Assembly: GCA_050953505.1 (NCBI GenBank)
Contig: JBMNMU010000001.1
Location: 682,001-746,000, forward strand
Source of the DNA: JBMNMU01 sp050953505
GTDB taxonomy: Bacteria > Bacillota > Clostridia > Peptostreptococcales > Anaerovoracaceae
Direction: 5' to 3'
Length of the DNA: 64,000 nt
Positions 25,713 to 34,410 of this stretch are shown piece after piece (within the stretch, counting starts at the first letter, position 1; each line of letters begins with the position of its first letter). The notes beneath the pieces were generated by a model. That model was not told where the DNA came from. It saw nothing but the letters and a program-made list of their open reading frames with translations, and did not search any database. The translations under genes and the position numbers were made by a program.

Positions 25713-26411
25713 ATGGTTAACATAGATATACATTTAAATAAACATCTAATATTTTGGGATATAGATGGTACAATCATGCACTGTGGTTCAGACGGAACCA
25801 AAGCCTTGAACCTGACTTTTTTTCAGCTTTATGGTATTGAGAATGCTTTTACCAAAGTAGGTATTGGCAGCGCGATGGATTCCGTTATTTTAGATAGAAT
25901 AATGAATAGCTTTGATTTAGATCCTAAACACCTTGGCAAGGTAAAGGAACTATATGTAAAGAATCTAGGTGAAATTCTCGAGGCCAATGAAACGAAAAGA
26001 GTTCTTCCTGGAATTCCATCGCTATTAGAGCATATTCATAAAAGCCCTCATCACTTTAATGCGCTATTAACTAGCAATCTTCGTATTGGAGCAGAGACAA
26101 AACTAAAATCTGTAGGTCTTGATCACTATTTCCATGTAGGAGGCTTTGGAGATCATATTGGAGAAAAGTGGGATGCTGCCTTAGAAGGCATTAAAGAAGC
26201 AGAGGATTATTATCAAGTAAGCTTTTCTAAAAATAATATATATATTATCGGTGATAGCACTTATGATATTCAGTGTGCAAAAAAACTAGGACTAAAAAGC
26301 ATTGCAGTTTCAACAGGATTTGTGGAGCATGAACTCTTAGAGCAGGCCGAGCCGGATTATCTTTATAAGGATTTGTCTGACTGGCAAGAATTAGAATTTA
26401 TTCAGAAATAG
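25713..26411 (+). CDS. HAD-superfamily hydrolase (phosphoglycolate-phosphatase-like)
   Basis: 232-residue HAD phosphatase. Motif I is FWDIDGT (the two aspartates at about residues 16 and 18), motif II is LTSNL near 130, the motif III lysine lies near 155, and motif IV is IIGDSTYDIQCAK near 190. The cap between motifs I and II is helical, giving the subclass I layout of phosphoglycolate and beta-phosphoglucomutase-like enzymes. The substrate is unknown. It sits 15 bp upstream of an EamA transporter, which overlaps a Nudix hydrolase, so the three probably form an operon. Confidence 0.88.
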   Translation: MVNIDIHLNKHLIFWDIDGTIMHCGSDGTKALNLTFFQLYGIENAFTKVGIGSAMDSVILDRIMNSFDLDPKHLGKVKELYVKNLGEILEANETKRVLPGIPSLLEHIHKSPHHFNALLTSNLRIGAETKLKSVGLDHYFHVGGFGDHIGEKWDAALEGIKEAEDYYQVSFSKNNIYIIGDSTYDIQCAKKLGLKSIAVSTGFVEHELLEQAEPDYLYKDLSDWQELEFIQK

Positions 26412-26426
26412 AAAGAGTAGACAAAT

Positions 26427-27326
26427 ATGAAAAAATCAATCATTTACATATTGATATCAGCTATATTATTCAGCACCATGGAGGTAGTATTAAAACTAGC
26501 CGGCAATCAGCTAGACGCCTTTCAAATAACCTTTATCAGGTTTTTAATAGGTGGTCTTTTTCTTTTGCCCTTTGCTATTGGAGATATTAAAAAGACAAAT
26601 CTTAAGATAACAAGAAAAGATTTTCTTCACATGCTTCTCATGGGCATTGTTTGTATTTGTATCAGCATGGTGTTTTTCCAGTTAGGTGTAGAAAATTCCA
26701 ATGCATCAACGGCGGCAGTGATTTTTTGTACCAACCCCATGTTTACAATGTTATTTGCACATTTTATGACAGAAGAAAAAATGAACAAACAAAAGAGTAT
26801 TGCCCTTGCCATTGGCCTTATAGGAATCCTTTTTATGATGAACCCATTTAATATGGCTCCAGGAAATACTCCGCTAGGCATAACCTATACATTGTTAGCG
26901 GCCCTTACCTTCGGCCTTTATAGCGCTATGGGCAAAATAAGCATTCATAAATTAGGGGGGCTGACACAAACTAGTATTAGCTTTATTATAGGCTCTATTG
27001 TGATGCTGCCGATACTTTTAATTTTAGAGAAGCCTATTCTAAGCGGTATTGCGGTAGATAATATTTTAGTTATTCTTTATATTGGTGTTATGGTTACGGG
27101 TATAGCTTATTTGTCATATTTTATGATAATGAAAGAATCAGATGCGGCAACTGCCTCTATCGTATTTTTTATAAAACCTGCTATTGCCCCTATTTTTGCT
27201 GTAATTTTACTGCGGGAAGTAATTGGTATAAACGGAATCCTTGGGATTGTGCTTATACTTGCAGGTTCCTATATTAACTTAAGAGAGCAAAAGGTGAAAA
27301 AGGAAAGTTTAAATGAGCAAAATTAG
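26427..27326 (+). CDS. EamA/DMT-family transporter
   Basis: A 299-residue drug/metabolite-family membrane carrier. Ten hydrophobic segments form two EamA repeats of five, the first opening SIIYILISAILFSTMEVVLK and the second opening LGITYTLLAALTFGLYSAMG near 150. The ends of both halves show the usual AxxLRE-like element (residues 121-125 area TEEKMNKQK; LLREVIGINGILGIVLILAG near 270). It probably exports or imports a small metabolite or amino acid; the substrate is not predictable. It overlaps the downstream Nudix gene by 14 bp and follows a HAD phosphatase by 15 bp. Confidence 0.88.
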   Translation: MKKSIIYILISAILFSTMEVVLKLAGNQLDAFQITFIRFLIGGLFLLPFAIGDIKKTNLKITRKDFLHMLLMGIVCICISMVFFQLGVENSNASTAAVIFCTNPMFTMLFAHFMTEEKMNKQKSIALAIGLIGILFMMNPFNMAPGNTPLGITYTLLAALTFGLYSAMGKISIHKLGGLTQTSISFIIGSIVMLPILLILEKPILSGIAVDNILVILYIGVMVTGIAYLSYFMIMKESDAATASIVFFIKPAIAPIFAVILLREVIGINGILGIVLILAGSYINLREQKVKKESLNEQN

Positions 27327-27948
27327 AATGGAAGATTTTATTTTAGCTTTTAAGGATCGGGAGCCTGGCCTTATCGGATCTTATAACTATTATTCAGTCT
27401 TGGTTCCCTTGGTGGAAAAAGATGATGAGCTCCATATTTTGTATGAAGTTCGATCTGATAATCTTACAAAGCAGCCAGGGGAAGTTTGCTTTCCTGGTGG
27501 GCGGATGGAAAAGGGTGAGACCCCTGAGCAATGTGCCATTCGCGAAACCTCAGAGGAGCTGAATATTTCTGAAAATGATATCAAGGTTATCGCTCAGATG
27601 GATTATATGCATACTTATAGTAACTTTACTATGTATGCCTTTCTAGGAACCATCGATTATGAAGTCCTTAAAAAGACAACAGTTAACCCTGATGAGGTCA
27701 AGGAAATTTTCATGGTCCCTGTAGAATATCTTATGGTGAGCGAACCAGAAATCTATAGCTTTGATGTTATTCCCGATGTGGGGGAAGATTTTCCTTATGA
27801 AAAAATAAATTCTAAGGTTGGATATAACTGGAGAAAAGGTAAATCCGTCATTCCTATCTATCAGTATGATGATCGTGTGATCTGGGGGCTGACTGGCCGG
27901 ATTACCTGTAATTTGATAAGGATTTTACAGCATAAAAACAAAGGTTGA
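27313..27948 (+). CDS. Nudix hydrolase, CoA-pyrophosphatase (NudL/YeaB) type
   Basis: 211-residue Nudix enzyme that hydrolyses a nucleoside diphosphate linked to another group. The Nudix box spans about residues 61-83 as GRMEKGETPEQCAIRETSEE followed by LNI, with all catalytic glutamates present. The element PGEVCFPGG just before it is the CoA-pyrophosphatase family signature (UPF0035-type). The expected activity is cleavage of CoA or oxidised CoA to phosphopantetheine and 3',5'-ADP. The gene starts inside the 3' end of the EamA gene and is followed by a strong terminator. Confidence 0.88.
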   Translation: MSKIRMEDFILAFKDREPGLIGSYNYYSVLVPLVEKDDELHILYEVRSDNLTKQPGEVCFPGGRMEKGETPEQCAIRETSEELNISENDIKVIAQMDYMHTYSNFTMYAFLGTIDYEVLKKTTVNPDEVKEIFMVPVEYLMVSEPEIYSFDVIPDVGEDFPYEKINSKVGYNWRKGKSVIPIYQYDDRVIWGLTGRITCNLIRILQHKNKG

Positions 27949-27980
27949 AAAAATAAATTTAATAAATATTGGAAAAAAAT

Positions 27981-28013
27981 CCCCTCTGTTGGCATATTTT
28001 GAGGGGTTTTTTT
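27981..28013 (+). terminator. Rho-independent terminator
   Basis: CCCCTC / GAGGGG stem, preceded by AAAAAAAT and followed by seven T residues. It ends the HAD-EamA-Nudix unit. Confidence 0.85.
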
Positions 28014-28084
28014 ATTCCTACAATAGTTCTATAATTTCATAGTGAAGGGGACAGAATTAGAGAAAAAAATAAAGGAGGACAAAT

Positions 28085-28918
28085 ATGAACAAGAAATTTG
28101 TCAAAACTACGTTACTACTAAGCGCAATATTTATCATGGCTTTCTCTACGCAAGCTTTTGCTGCGGGAACCTATAGTGGATCTACGAAGGTTAATGTGAA
28201 GCTAAATGATGAGTGTCTTAATATGGTGAATGAAATCAGCCAGAAAATAAACAAAGCTGATCTTCAAAAGATTTTTCAAGATTGCAACATTAAAATTTCA
28301 AATAAAATAAACAGATCATCAGCACCAAGAATGCCAAAGGCACCTGTAGAAGCAAAAAAACCTGTAGCACCGGCACCTATTGAAAAACCGGCAGCACCAG
28401 CTCCAGAAAAGCCTGAGGCACCAGCAAAGCCTGTGCCATCAGTGCCAAAGGCACCTGCAGAGCCTAAAGCACCGGCTCCAGCAAAACCTGCAGAGCCTAA
28501 AGCACCGGCTCCAGCAAAATCTGCAGCTAACATCGGTAGCTATGAACAACAGGTAGTTGATCTTGTAAATAGCGAAAGAGCAAAAGTTGGTCTTCCAGCA
28601 TTAAAGATGAACACCAAGCTGGCAGGAGTTGCTGAGAAAAAGGCAGAAGACTTAAGGGACAACAACTATTTTGCTCACAACTCACCAACCTATGGATCAC
28701 CTTTTGATATGATGAGACAATTTGGTGTGACCTACACCACAGCAGGAGAAAATATTGCAAGGGGACAAAAGACTCCAGCTGCAGTAATGAATGGATGGAT
28801 GAATTCTCAGGGGCATAAGGAAAACATCTTAAATTCAAACTTTACAGAAATCGGAGTGGGTTATGTAACAGATAGCAACGGTACAACCTACTGGGTGCAA
28901 ATGTTTATCAGACCATAG
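28085..28918 (+). CDS. Secreted CAP-domain (SCP/PR1-like, YkwD-type) protein
   Basis: 277-residue exported protein. Residues 1-27 are a signal peptide ending TQAFAAG. Residues about 90-150 form a low-complexity alanine-proline-lysine linker with repeats such as EPKAPAPAKPA, which probably spans the cell wall. The C-terminal 125 residues form a CAP domain: VVDLVNSERAKVGLPAL, the DNNYFAHNSPTYGSPFDMM region, AGENIARGQ, GWMNSQGHKENILN and GVGYV. The CAP histidines and glutamates (FAH, AGEN, GHK) are intact. Such YkwD-type proteins are common in spore formers, some as spore or wall components. It is a single gene between two terminators with an AAAGGAGG ribosome site. Confidence 0.9.
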   Translation: MNKKFVKTTLLLSAIFIMAFSTQAFAAGTYSGSTKVNVKLNDECLNMVNEISQKINKADLQKIFQDCNIKISNKINRSSAPRMPKAPVEAKKPVAPAPIEKPAAPAPEKPEAPAKPVPSVPKAPAEPKAPAPAKPAEPKAPAPAKSAANIGSYEQQVVDLVNSERAKVGLPALKMNTKLAGVAEKKAEDLRDNNYFAHNSPTYGSPFDMMRQFGVTYTTAGENIARGQKTPAAVMNGWMNSQGHKENILNSNFTEIGVGYVTDSNGTTYWVQMFIRP

Positions 28919-28950
28919 TCACTGAATAACTAATACAATATTTACTTATT

Positions 28951-28981
28951 AAAAATCTCGGATGAATAGTCCGAGATTTTT
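28951..28981. terminator. Bidirectional terminator after the CAP gene
   Basis: AAAAATCTCGGA / TCCGAGATTTTT, a perfect 12-bp stem with a 7-nt loop; further T residues follow. Confidence 0.88.
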
Positions 28982-29135
28982 AATATTTTTTGAGAAATGA
29001 TGAGATATTAAGAAAACACCCATAATTTTCTATATATTGTTAGTCCCTACGACTAGCATAGTATAGGCATTTAATATATAATAATTAAAAAGTTACAAGC
29101 ATGCTTTTTACTTTAAACTGAGGAGGTTAACATTT

Positions 29136-29942
29136 ATGAACTTTATGGTGGCCTTATGTCAAATGAAGGTGAGCGTGGACAAAAAGACAAACCTTACCAA
29201 GGCTGAAAATATGATTCGAGAAGCGGTTAGTAATGGTGCTCAGGTTATAGCCTTACCGGAAATGTTCAATTGCCCCTATTCCAATAAGTTTTTCCGCATG
29301 TATGCTGAAGAGGGACATGGAGAGACCTCCATTATGTTTTCCAATCTAGCAAAAGAGCTGGGTGTTTATATTATCGGCGGTTCTATTCCTGAGATCGAAG
29401 AGGACAAGGTATATAATACATCCTATTGCTTTGGTAAGAGGGGAGAATTAATAGGTAAACACAGAAAGATTCATTTATTTGACATTAATATTAAAGGTGG
29501 GATATCATTTAAAGAATCAGATATTTTGTCATCAGGGGATCAGATGACTATACTGGACACCGAATTTGGAAAAATAGGTGTGGCCATTTGCTACGATGTA
29601 AGATTCCCTGAATTATTTAGAAATATGGCACTTGCCGGAGCAAAGCTTATCGTTTTGCCCGCTGCATTTAACATGACCACGGGACCTGCTCATTGGGATT
29701 TGACCATGCGAGCAAGAGCACTTGACAATCAAGTATACTTTGCTGCAGTGTCGCCGGCCAGGGACCTGGATGGACCTTACCAAGCCTATGGGAGCTCTTG
29801 TGTGGTAAACCCATGGGGAGCCTTTTGTGCAAAGACAGATGAAAATGAGAGCATTGTGTACGCCAAGATTGATATAGAGTACCTAGAGTCTATACGAAAC
29901 CAGTTGCCTTTGTTGCAGCACCGTAGGCCTGAGCATTACTAA
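29136..29942 (+). CDS. Carbon-nitrogen hydrolase (nitrilase superfamily, omega-amidase/Nit2-like)
   Basis: A 268-residue amidase with the Glu-Lys-Cys triad: E in ALPEMFNCPYS (about 42), K in GKHRKIHLFDI (about 112) and C in GVAICYDVRFPEL (about 153). The sequence around the lysine, including the GGISFKESDILSSGD stretch, resembles Nit2/omega-amidases, which deaminate alpha-ketoglutaramate or alpha-ketosuccinamate. The reaction is therefore likely, though not certain, to be removal of ammonia from a keto-acid amide. A GAGGAGG ribosome site precedes the ATG. It lies 58 bp upstream of a BMP lipoprotein. Confidence 0.88.
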   Translation: MNFMVALCQMKVSVDKKTNLTKAENMIREAVSNGAQVIALPEMFNCPYSNKFFRMYAEEGHGETSIMFSNLAKELGVYIIGGSIPEIEEDKVYNTSYCFGKRGELIGKHRKIHLFDINIKGGISFKESDILSSGDQMTILDTEFGKIGVAICYDVRFPELFRNMALAGAKLIVLPAAFNMTTGPAHWDLTMRARALDNQVYFAAVSPARDLDGPYQAYGSSCVVNPWGAFCAKTDENESIVYAKIDIEYLESIRNQLPLLQHRRPEHY

Positions 29943-30000
29943 TTAGTAGATAAAGCAATCAATAGAACCGGCAAAAGTGAGATGTTGACCTGAGGAGAAG

Positions 30001-31032
30001 ATGATGAAAATAAAATTATTCGCTATTTTATTAATAGTTATAATGATGATTACCTTGAGTTCTTGTAAGCCAGAGGAAACAGAAATCACAATATTAAATA
30101 ATAAAGAAAAACCAGTTGTAGCAATGGTTGCTGATGTAAATGGGTTTGGATACAACCCGTTTAATGACGCTGCTTTAGCGGGATTGGAAAAAGCTAAATT
30201 AGATTTTGGAATTGATATCGTTATCTATGAACCTGTTACGGTGGAAGAATATGAAGAAACAATTCAAATGGCTGTGAAAAACGGTGCAGACTTAGTACTT
30301 ACCAGGGGGTTGCACATGGCCGATGCCACAAAACTTGTTGCTGAAGCCAACCCTGAAGTGAAATTTGCAATCTTTGATTTCCCTGAGATTACAGGAGACA
30401 ATATCATATCTGCTTTTTTCAATGAGCAAGAAGGTTCCTTTTTGATGGGAATCATAGCTGCTATGACAACGAAAACAGAGATTGTCGGTTTTATTGGCGG
30501 TATGCAATTTCCGATAGATGAAAGATATGAATATGGATTCAAAGCTGGGGTCATGACCATCAACCCGGAAATAGAGGTACTGACTGATTATATTGGTTCC
30601 TATAGTGACGAAAGCTTATCTAAAATTGCAGCTTTAAAACAACACGAAAATGGGGCAGATGTAATCTATCACTCTACAGATTTATTTGGCACTGGGATAA
30701 TAGAGGCTGCGGAGGAACAAGGATTTTGGGCTCTTGGGGTTGGAAAGGAGTCTCCTGTCCTTAAGTCAAGCGCAGTTTTAGTAACCTTAACCAAGGAAAT
30801 TGACAAGGCAATCTATCTGACGGTTAAGGAGCTATCAGAAGGCTCATTAGAAGCCGGAAGAAGGGTCTATGGTATTGCTGATGAAGGGATACAGCTTTTG
30901 GATAGCAATGAAAACCTAAGTGCTGAGGTTTTAGAAACCTTAGAAGATTTCAAGGAAAAGGTTAGGCGCAATAATATCAACGTGCCTTACGATTTGGCAA
31001 CGTTTGAAAAATTTGAAGGGATTGAAGATTGA
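30001..31032 (+). CDS. BMP-family (PnrA-like) substrate-binding lipoprotein
   Basis: A 343-residue lipoprotein with the signal KIKLFAILLIVIMMITLSSC; the lipobox is LSSC. The mature domain is a type I periplasmic-binding fold of the Bmp/Med/PnrA family: PVVAMVADVNGFGYNPFNDAA, GADLVLTRG, FFNEQEGSFLMGIIAAM and VGFIGGMQFP. PnrA-type proteins bind purine nucleosides for an ABC importer (family knowledge). No ATPase or permease gene is adjacent, so the partner must be elsewhere or the protein is a sensor. The gene overlaps the YgiQ start by 4 bp. Confidence 0.85.
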   Translation: MMKIKLFAILLIVIMMITLSSCKPEETEITILNNKEKPVVAMVADVNGFGYNPFNDAALAGLEKAKLDFGIDIVIYEPVTVEEYEETIQMAVKNGADLVLTRGLHMADATKLVAEANPEVKFAIFDFPEITGDNIISAFFNEQEGSFLMGIIAAMTTKTEIVGFIGGMQFPIDERYEYGFKAGVMTINPEIEVLTDYIGSYSDESLSKIAALKQHENGADVIYHSTDLFGTGIIEAAEEQGFWALGVGKESPVLKSSAVLVTLTKEIDKAIYLTVKELSEGSLEAGRRVYGIADEGIQLLDSNENLSAEVLETLEDFKEKVRRNNINVPYDLATFEKFEGIED

Positions 31033-32978
31033 GTTTTTTACCGGTAACAAAAGAAGAAATGATAGAATTAGGATGGGAACAGCCTGATTTTCTTTTGATA
31101 ACAGGGGATGCCTATGTGGACCATCCCTCTTTTGGTCATGCCATTATTAGCAGGGTGCTTGAAAGCCACGGATATAAGGTGGCAATTTTGTCCCAGCCTG
31201 ATTATAAGAGTGTGGAGGATTTTAGGCGTTTTGGAAAACCCAGGCTTGGGTTTTTAATTAATTCAGGCAATGTGGATTCCATGGTGAACCACTTTTCCGT
31301 ATTTAAACACCGTAGACGGACTGACAGCTATTCTCCAGGGGGAAGAGCCGGAAATAGGCCGGATCGAGCAATCATTGTCTATAGCAACCGAGCCAGAGAG
31401 GCTTATAAGGACGTACCCGTTATTATCGGAGGAATAGAAGCGAGCCTTCGCAGGCTTGGTCATTATGACTATTGGGATGATAAAGTGAGACGTTCTATTT
31501 TACTTGATTCAAAGGCTGATTTACTGATTTATGGTATGGGTGAAAAAACCATAGTAGAAATTGCAGAGGCCTTAGAGGCAGGGATTGATGTGGAGCATAT
31601 TACCTGGATAAGAGGGACCTTATTCAAGAAAATTTACTCAAAGCATAGCCTAGAGCTATCCTTAGAAGATTTTGAAAAAGAGTTAGTCTCAGATGATGCT
31701 ATTCTTTTGCCCACTTTTGAAGAAATTAGTGGAGAACCTACGGAAGATAAAAGAGATCATATAAGCAAAAGAAAGTATGCAGAAAGCTTTCTGCTTCAAT
31801 ATCAAAACAATGACTATATAACTGGTCAGCGATTAATAGAAAGGTATGACGAAACGGTTTATGTGATTCAGAATCCGCCCCAGGAACCACTTTCAACAGA
31901 AGAGCTTGATCGTGTCTATGAGCTTCCTTATAATTACACCTACCATCCCATGTATGAGAAAGAAGGTGGTGTACCTGCAATCACAGAGATTAAATTCAGC
32001 CTTGTTTCAAACAGAGGCTGCTTTGGAGGCTGCAGTTTTTGCGCTATTACCTATCACCAGGGTAGAGAAGTCCGAAGTCGGAGCAAGGAGTCTATCATAA
32101 ATGAGGCGAAGAAGCTTACGGACTTAAAGGATTTTAAGGGTTATATTCACGATGTGGGAGGACCTACGGCAAACTTTAGACAGCCTGCCTGCCAAAAACA
32201 GCTGACAGCCGGGGTGTGTAAGCATAAGGATTGCTTATACCCTGAGCCCTGTAAGCTGATGGATATCAATCATCGGGAATACCTAGACATCCTAAGATCT
32301 CTCAGGAACCTGGATAAAGTGAAAAAGGTATTTATTCGTTCTGGAATTCGTTATGACTATTTAATGGCTGATAAGGATCAGGAATTTTTGGAGGAATTGT
32401 GTAAGCATCATGTCAGTGGAACCTTAAAGGTAGCCCCAGAGCATATTTCTGACAGAGTCCTTTCTTATATGAGAAAACCTTCCAAGGAGGTTTTCCTGGA
32501 ATTTAGCAATAAATATGAGAGCATGAATCGTAAACTTGGTTTAAAACAATATTTAATTCCCTATTTTATTTCATCTCATCCCGGAGCAACCTTACACGAT
32601 GCTGTGGAGCTTGCCTTATTCCTAAAGGAAAGAGGCTTTGTACCGGATCAGGTTCAAGATTTTTACCCCACACCTGGAACCTTGGCTACCTGTATGTATT
32701 ATACTGAACTGGATCCTTTTACAGGTGAAAAGATTTATGTGGCAAAAAGTTTAGAAGAAAAAAGTATGCAAAGAGCCCTCATGCATTTTCATAAGCCAGA
32801 GAACAGGGGGCTGGTGATAAAAGCTTTACAAAAGATAGGGAGAGAGGATCTGATCAATGTCCTGCTTAACCACTCCAGCAGAGGGGGGAGGCTATCAAAG
32901 GAGCGGAAAAATGAGTTTAATAGCAAGACTACCACATATAATGGAAGAAGGAAGAAAAAAATACGAAGAAGTCCTTAA
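31029..32978 (+). CDS. YgiQ-family radical SAM protein
   Basis: A 649-residue YgiQ-type (UPF0313) radical SAM protein. The cluster motif is CFGGCSFC (about residues 332-339). Family landmarks are the N-terminal DFLLITGDAYVDHPSFGHA, the VPVIIGGIEASLRRL cobalamin-like domain segment and ILLDSKADLLIYGMGE. The start is TTG at 31029, overlapping the previous stop; the family normally begins close to this point (FLPVTKEEM). The C-terminal tail is very basic (NGRRKKKIRRSP) and is read through the first 68 bp of the methyltransferase gene. The function of the family is not established. Confidence 0.9.
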   Translation: MSFLPVTKEEMIELGWEQPDFLLITGDAYVDHPSFGHAIISRVLESHGYKVAILSQPDYKSVEDFRRFGKPRLGFLINSGNVDSMVNHFSVFKHRRRTDSYSPGGRAGNRPDRAIIVYSNRAREAYKDVPVIIGGIEASLRRLGHYDYWDDKVRRSILLDSKADLLIYGMGEKTIVEIAEALEAGIDVEHITWIRGTLFKKIYSKHSLELSLEDFEKELVSDDAILLPTFEEISGEPTEDKRDHISKRKYAESFLLQYQNNDYITGQRLIERYDETVYVIQNPPQEPLSTEELDRVYELPYNYTYHPMYEKEGGVPAITEIKFSLVSNRGCFGGCSFCAITYHQGREVRSRSKESIINEAKKLTDLKDFKGYIHDVGGPTANFRQPACQKQLTAGVCKHKDCLYPEPCKLMDINHREYLDILRSLRNLDKVKKVFIRSGIRYDYLMADKDQEFLEELCKHHVSGTLKVAPEHISDRVLSYMRKPSKEVFLEFSNKYESMNRKLGLKQYLIPYFISSHPGATLHDAVELALFLKERGFVPDQVQDFYPTPGTLATCMYYTELDPFTGEKIYVAKSLEEKSMQRALMHFHKPENRGLVIKALQKIGREDLINVLLNHSSRGGRLSKERKNEFNSKTTTYNGRRKKKIRRSP

Positions 32979-34251
32979 TCAATCCTTTGACTATTCCCTT
33001 ATTGAAAAGATTGGGCAGGGAGAAAACATATTAGCTAGGGGCGATAACCTATCTTTTATGAAATATTTAATGGATGAGCATGAGATAAAAGGAAAAATAA
33101 ATCTGGTTTATATAGACCCGCCTTATTTTTCTAGAGCAAATTATGGTACGGAAATAAAGCTGAAGAGTAAGAAGGTCAAGAGCGGGCCCGTTATAAAACA
33201 AAGAGCCTACGACGATCTATGGAAAAATGGCATTGAGGAATACCTAAAAATGCTCATTCCAAGACTTTATTTTATCAAGGACTTAATCGCGGTGGATGGC
33301 TGCGTCTGGGTACATCTAGATTGGCATAGTGTTCACTACATTAAAATTATTTTGGATGAGATTTTTGGCGCTGAAAATTTTATTAATGAGGTTATTTGGC
33401 AATATAAGTCTGGTGGTGTAAGCAAAAGGCGCTTTGCACGCAAGCACGACACACTGCTTTTTTATGGGAAGTCTTCAGACTACTATTTTATGCCGCAGCA
33501 AGAGAAGTCATATAACAGGGGATTTAAGCCTTACCGCTTTAAAGGGGTAGCTGAATATCAAGACGAACAAGGCTGGTATACCATGGTTAACATGAAGGAT
33601 GTATGGCAGATTAACATGGTAGGCAGAACTTCAGCAGAAAGAACGGGATATGCTACCCAAAAACCTGAGGAGCTATTAGAGAGGATTTTAAAGAGCTGTA
33701 CAAGAGAAAATGATATTTGCGCCGACTTTTTTGGCGGATCCGGCACGTTGGCTGCTACAGCAGAAAAAATGAACAGGAAATGGATTTCCTGCGACATGGG
33801 AAACTTGGCGATTTTAAACACTCATAAAAGGCTTATAGGAAACAATACAAAAGGCTACAGGCTATATGAGGAAGTAGAAACATTTGCGCCTGTAAATGAA
33901 TCTAGTCCTAAAATTGACCTAAAACTCGAAGAAACACCTGACAAGTCAAAGGTTTACATAAAGCTTAATAGCTACAAGATTGAAGACTTTTCCAAAGTTC
34001 CTGTTGTAGAAAAACAACTTTCATTGATCCAGGAAATTATGGAGGAAGACTCGTTACAATTTATAGACTATTGGAGTGTGGATACCAACTATCAAGGGGA
34101 TGAATTTAAGCCACAGTTTTTATTCTCTAGAGATAACGGGGGTATCCAGCAAAGCTGTCAGGTGCCTATGAACCAATCAGGTCAAATCGCAGTACGAGTA
34201 GTAGACATTTTCGGCAACAGCAGTTTTTTTGGGGTGTCAGACACCTTTTGA
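32911..34251 (+). CDS. Solitary DNA methyltransferase, beta-class (Type III Mod-like)
   Basis: A 446-residue N4-cytosine or N6-adenine DNA methyltransferase. The catalytic motif IV is YIDPPYFSRANYG (about residue 73), and the SAM-binding motif I is ADFFGGSGTLAA (about residue 272). Motif IV before motif I makes it a beta-class enzyme. The region between carries W-rich and basic segments for target recognition. The start at 32911 follows AAAGGAG by 7 nt and lies inside the 3' end of the YgiQ gene (68 bp overlap in another frame). No restriction gene is adjacent, so it is probably an orphan regulatory methylase. Its last codons are formed by a palindromic repeat (34233-34245). The target sequence is unknown. 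Confidence 0.85.
   Translation: MSLIARLPHIMEEGRKKYEEVLNQSFDYSLIEKIGQGENILARGDNLSFMKYLMDEHEIKGKINLVYIDPPYFSRANYGTEIKLKSKKVKSGPVIKQRAYDDLWKNGIEEYLKMLIPRLYFIKDLIAVDGCVWVHLDWHSVHYIKIILDEIFGAENFINEVIWQYKSGGVSKRRFARKHDTLLFYGKSSDYYFMPQQEKSYNRGFKPYRFKGVAEYQDEQGWYTMVNMKDVWQINMVGRTSAERTGYATQKPEELLERILKSCTRENDICADFFGGSGTLAATAEKMNRKWISCDMGNLAILNTHKRLIGNNTKGYRLYEEVETFAPVNESSPKIDLKLEETPDKSKVYIKLNSYKIEDFSKVPVVEKQLSLIQEIMEEDSLQFIDYWSVDTNYQGDEFKPQFLFSRDNGGIQQSCQVPMNQSGQIAVRVVDIFGNSSFFGVSDTF
34233..34245. repeat. GGTGTC-A-GACACC palindrome, copy A
   Basis: A 13-bp palindrome inside the last codons of the methyltransferase, encoding part of GVSDTF. It matches the core of the element at 55406 in all but the central base. 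Confidence 0.6.
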
Positions 34252-34294
34252 GATTTTGTGAAGAAAAGTGAGTAATTGCAAGCTGTACAGGATT

Positions 34295-34333
34295 TTAAGT
34301 TGGAAAAGGTGCCAGACGTATTTTCCAACTTAA
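34295..34333. repeat. Palindromic dispersed element, copy B (most complete)
   Basis: 13-bp perfect arms TTAAGTTGGAAAA / TTTTCCAACTTAA around a 13-nt core GGTGCCAGACGTA. The core is a degraded form of GGTGTCAGACACC. It lies between the methyltransferase and yitT and has no T-run, so it is not a standard terminator. Confidence 0.65.
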
Positions 34334-34410
34334 AGCTGTGGAGCTACTGTCTCCTTGGGCGAAGAAAGGGCCTGTTTCAAAAGGTGTAAAATAAAAGAAG
34401 GAATGTATTC

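Noticed and set aside
28350..28525. Tandem-repeat-like stretch that could suggest a CRISPR or satellite
   Set aside because: It encodes the Ala-Pro-Lys wall linker of the CAP protein; the repeat unit is short and in frame.
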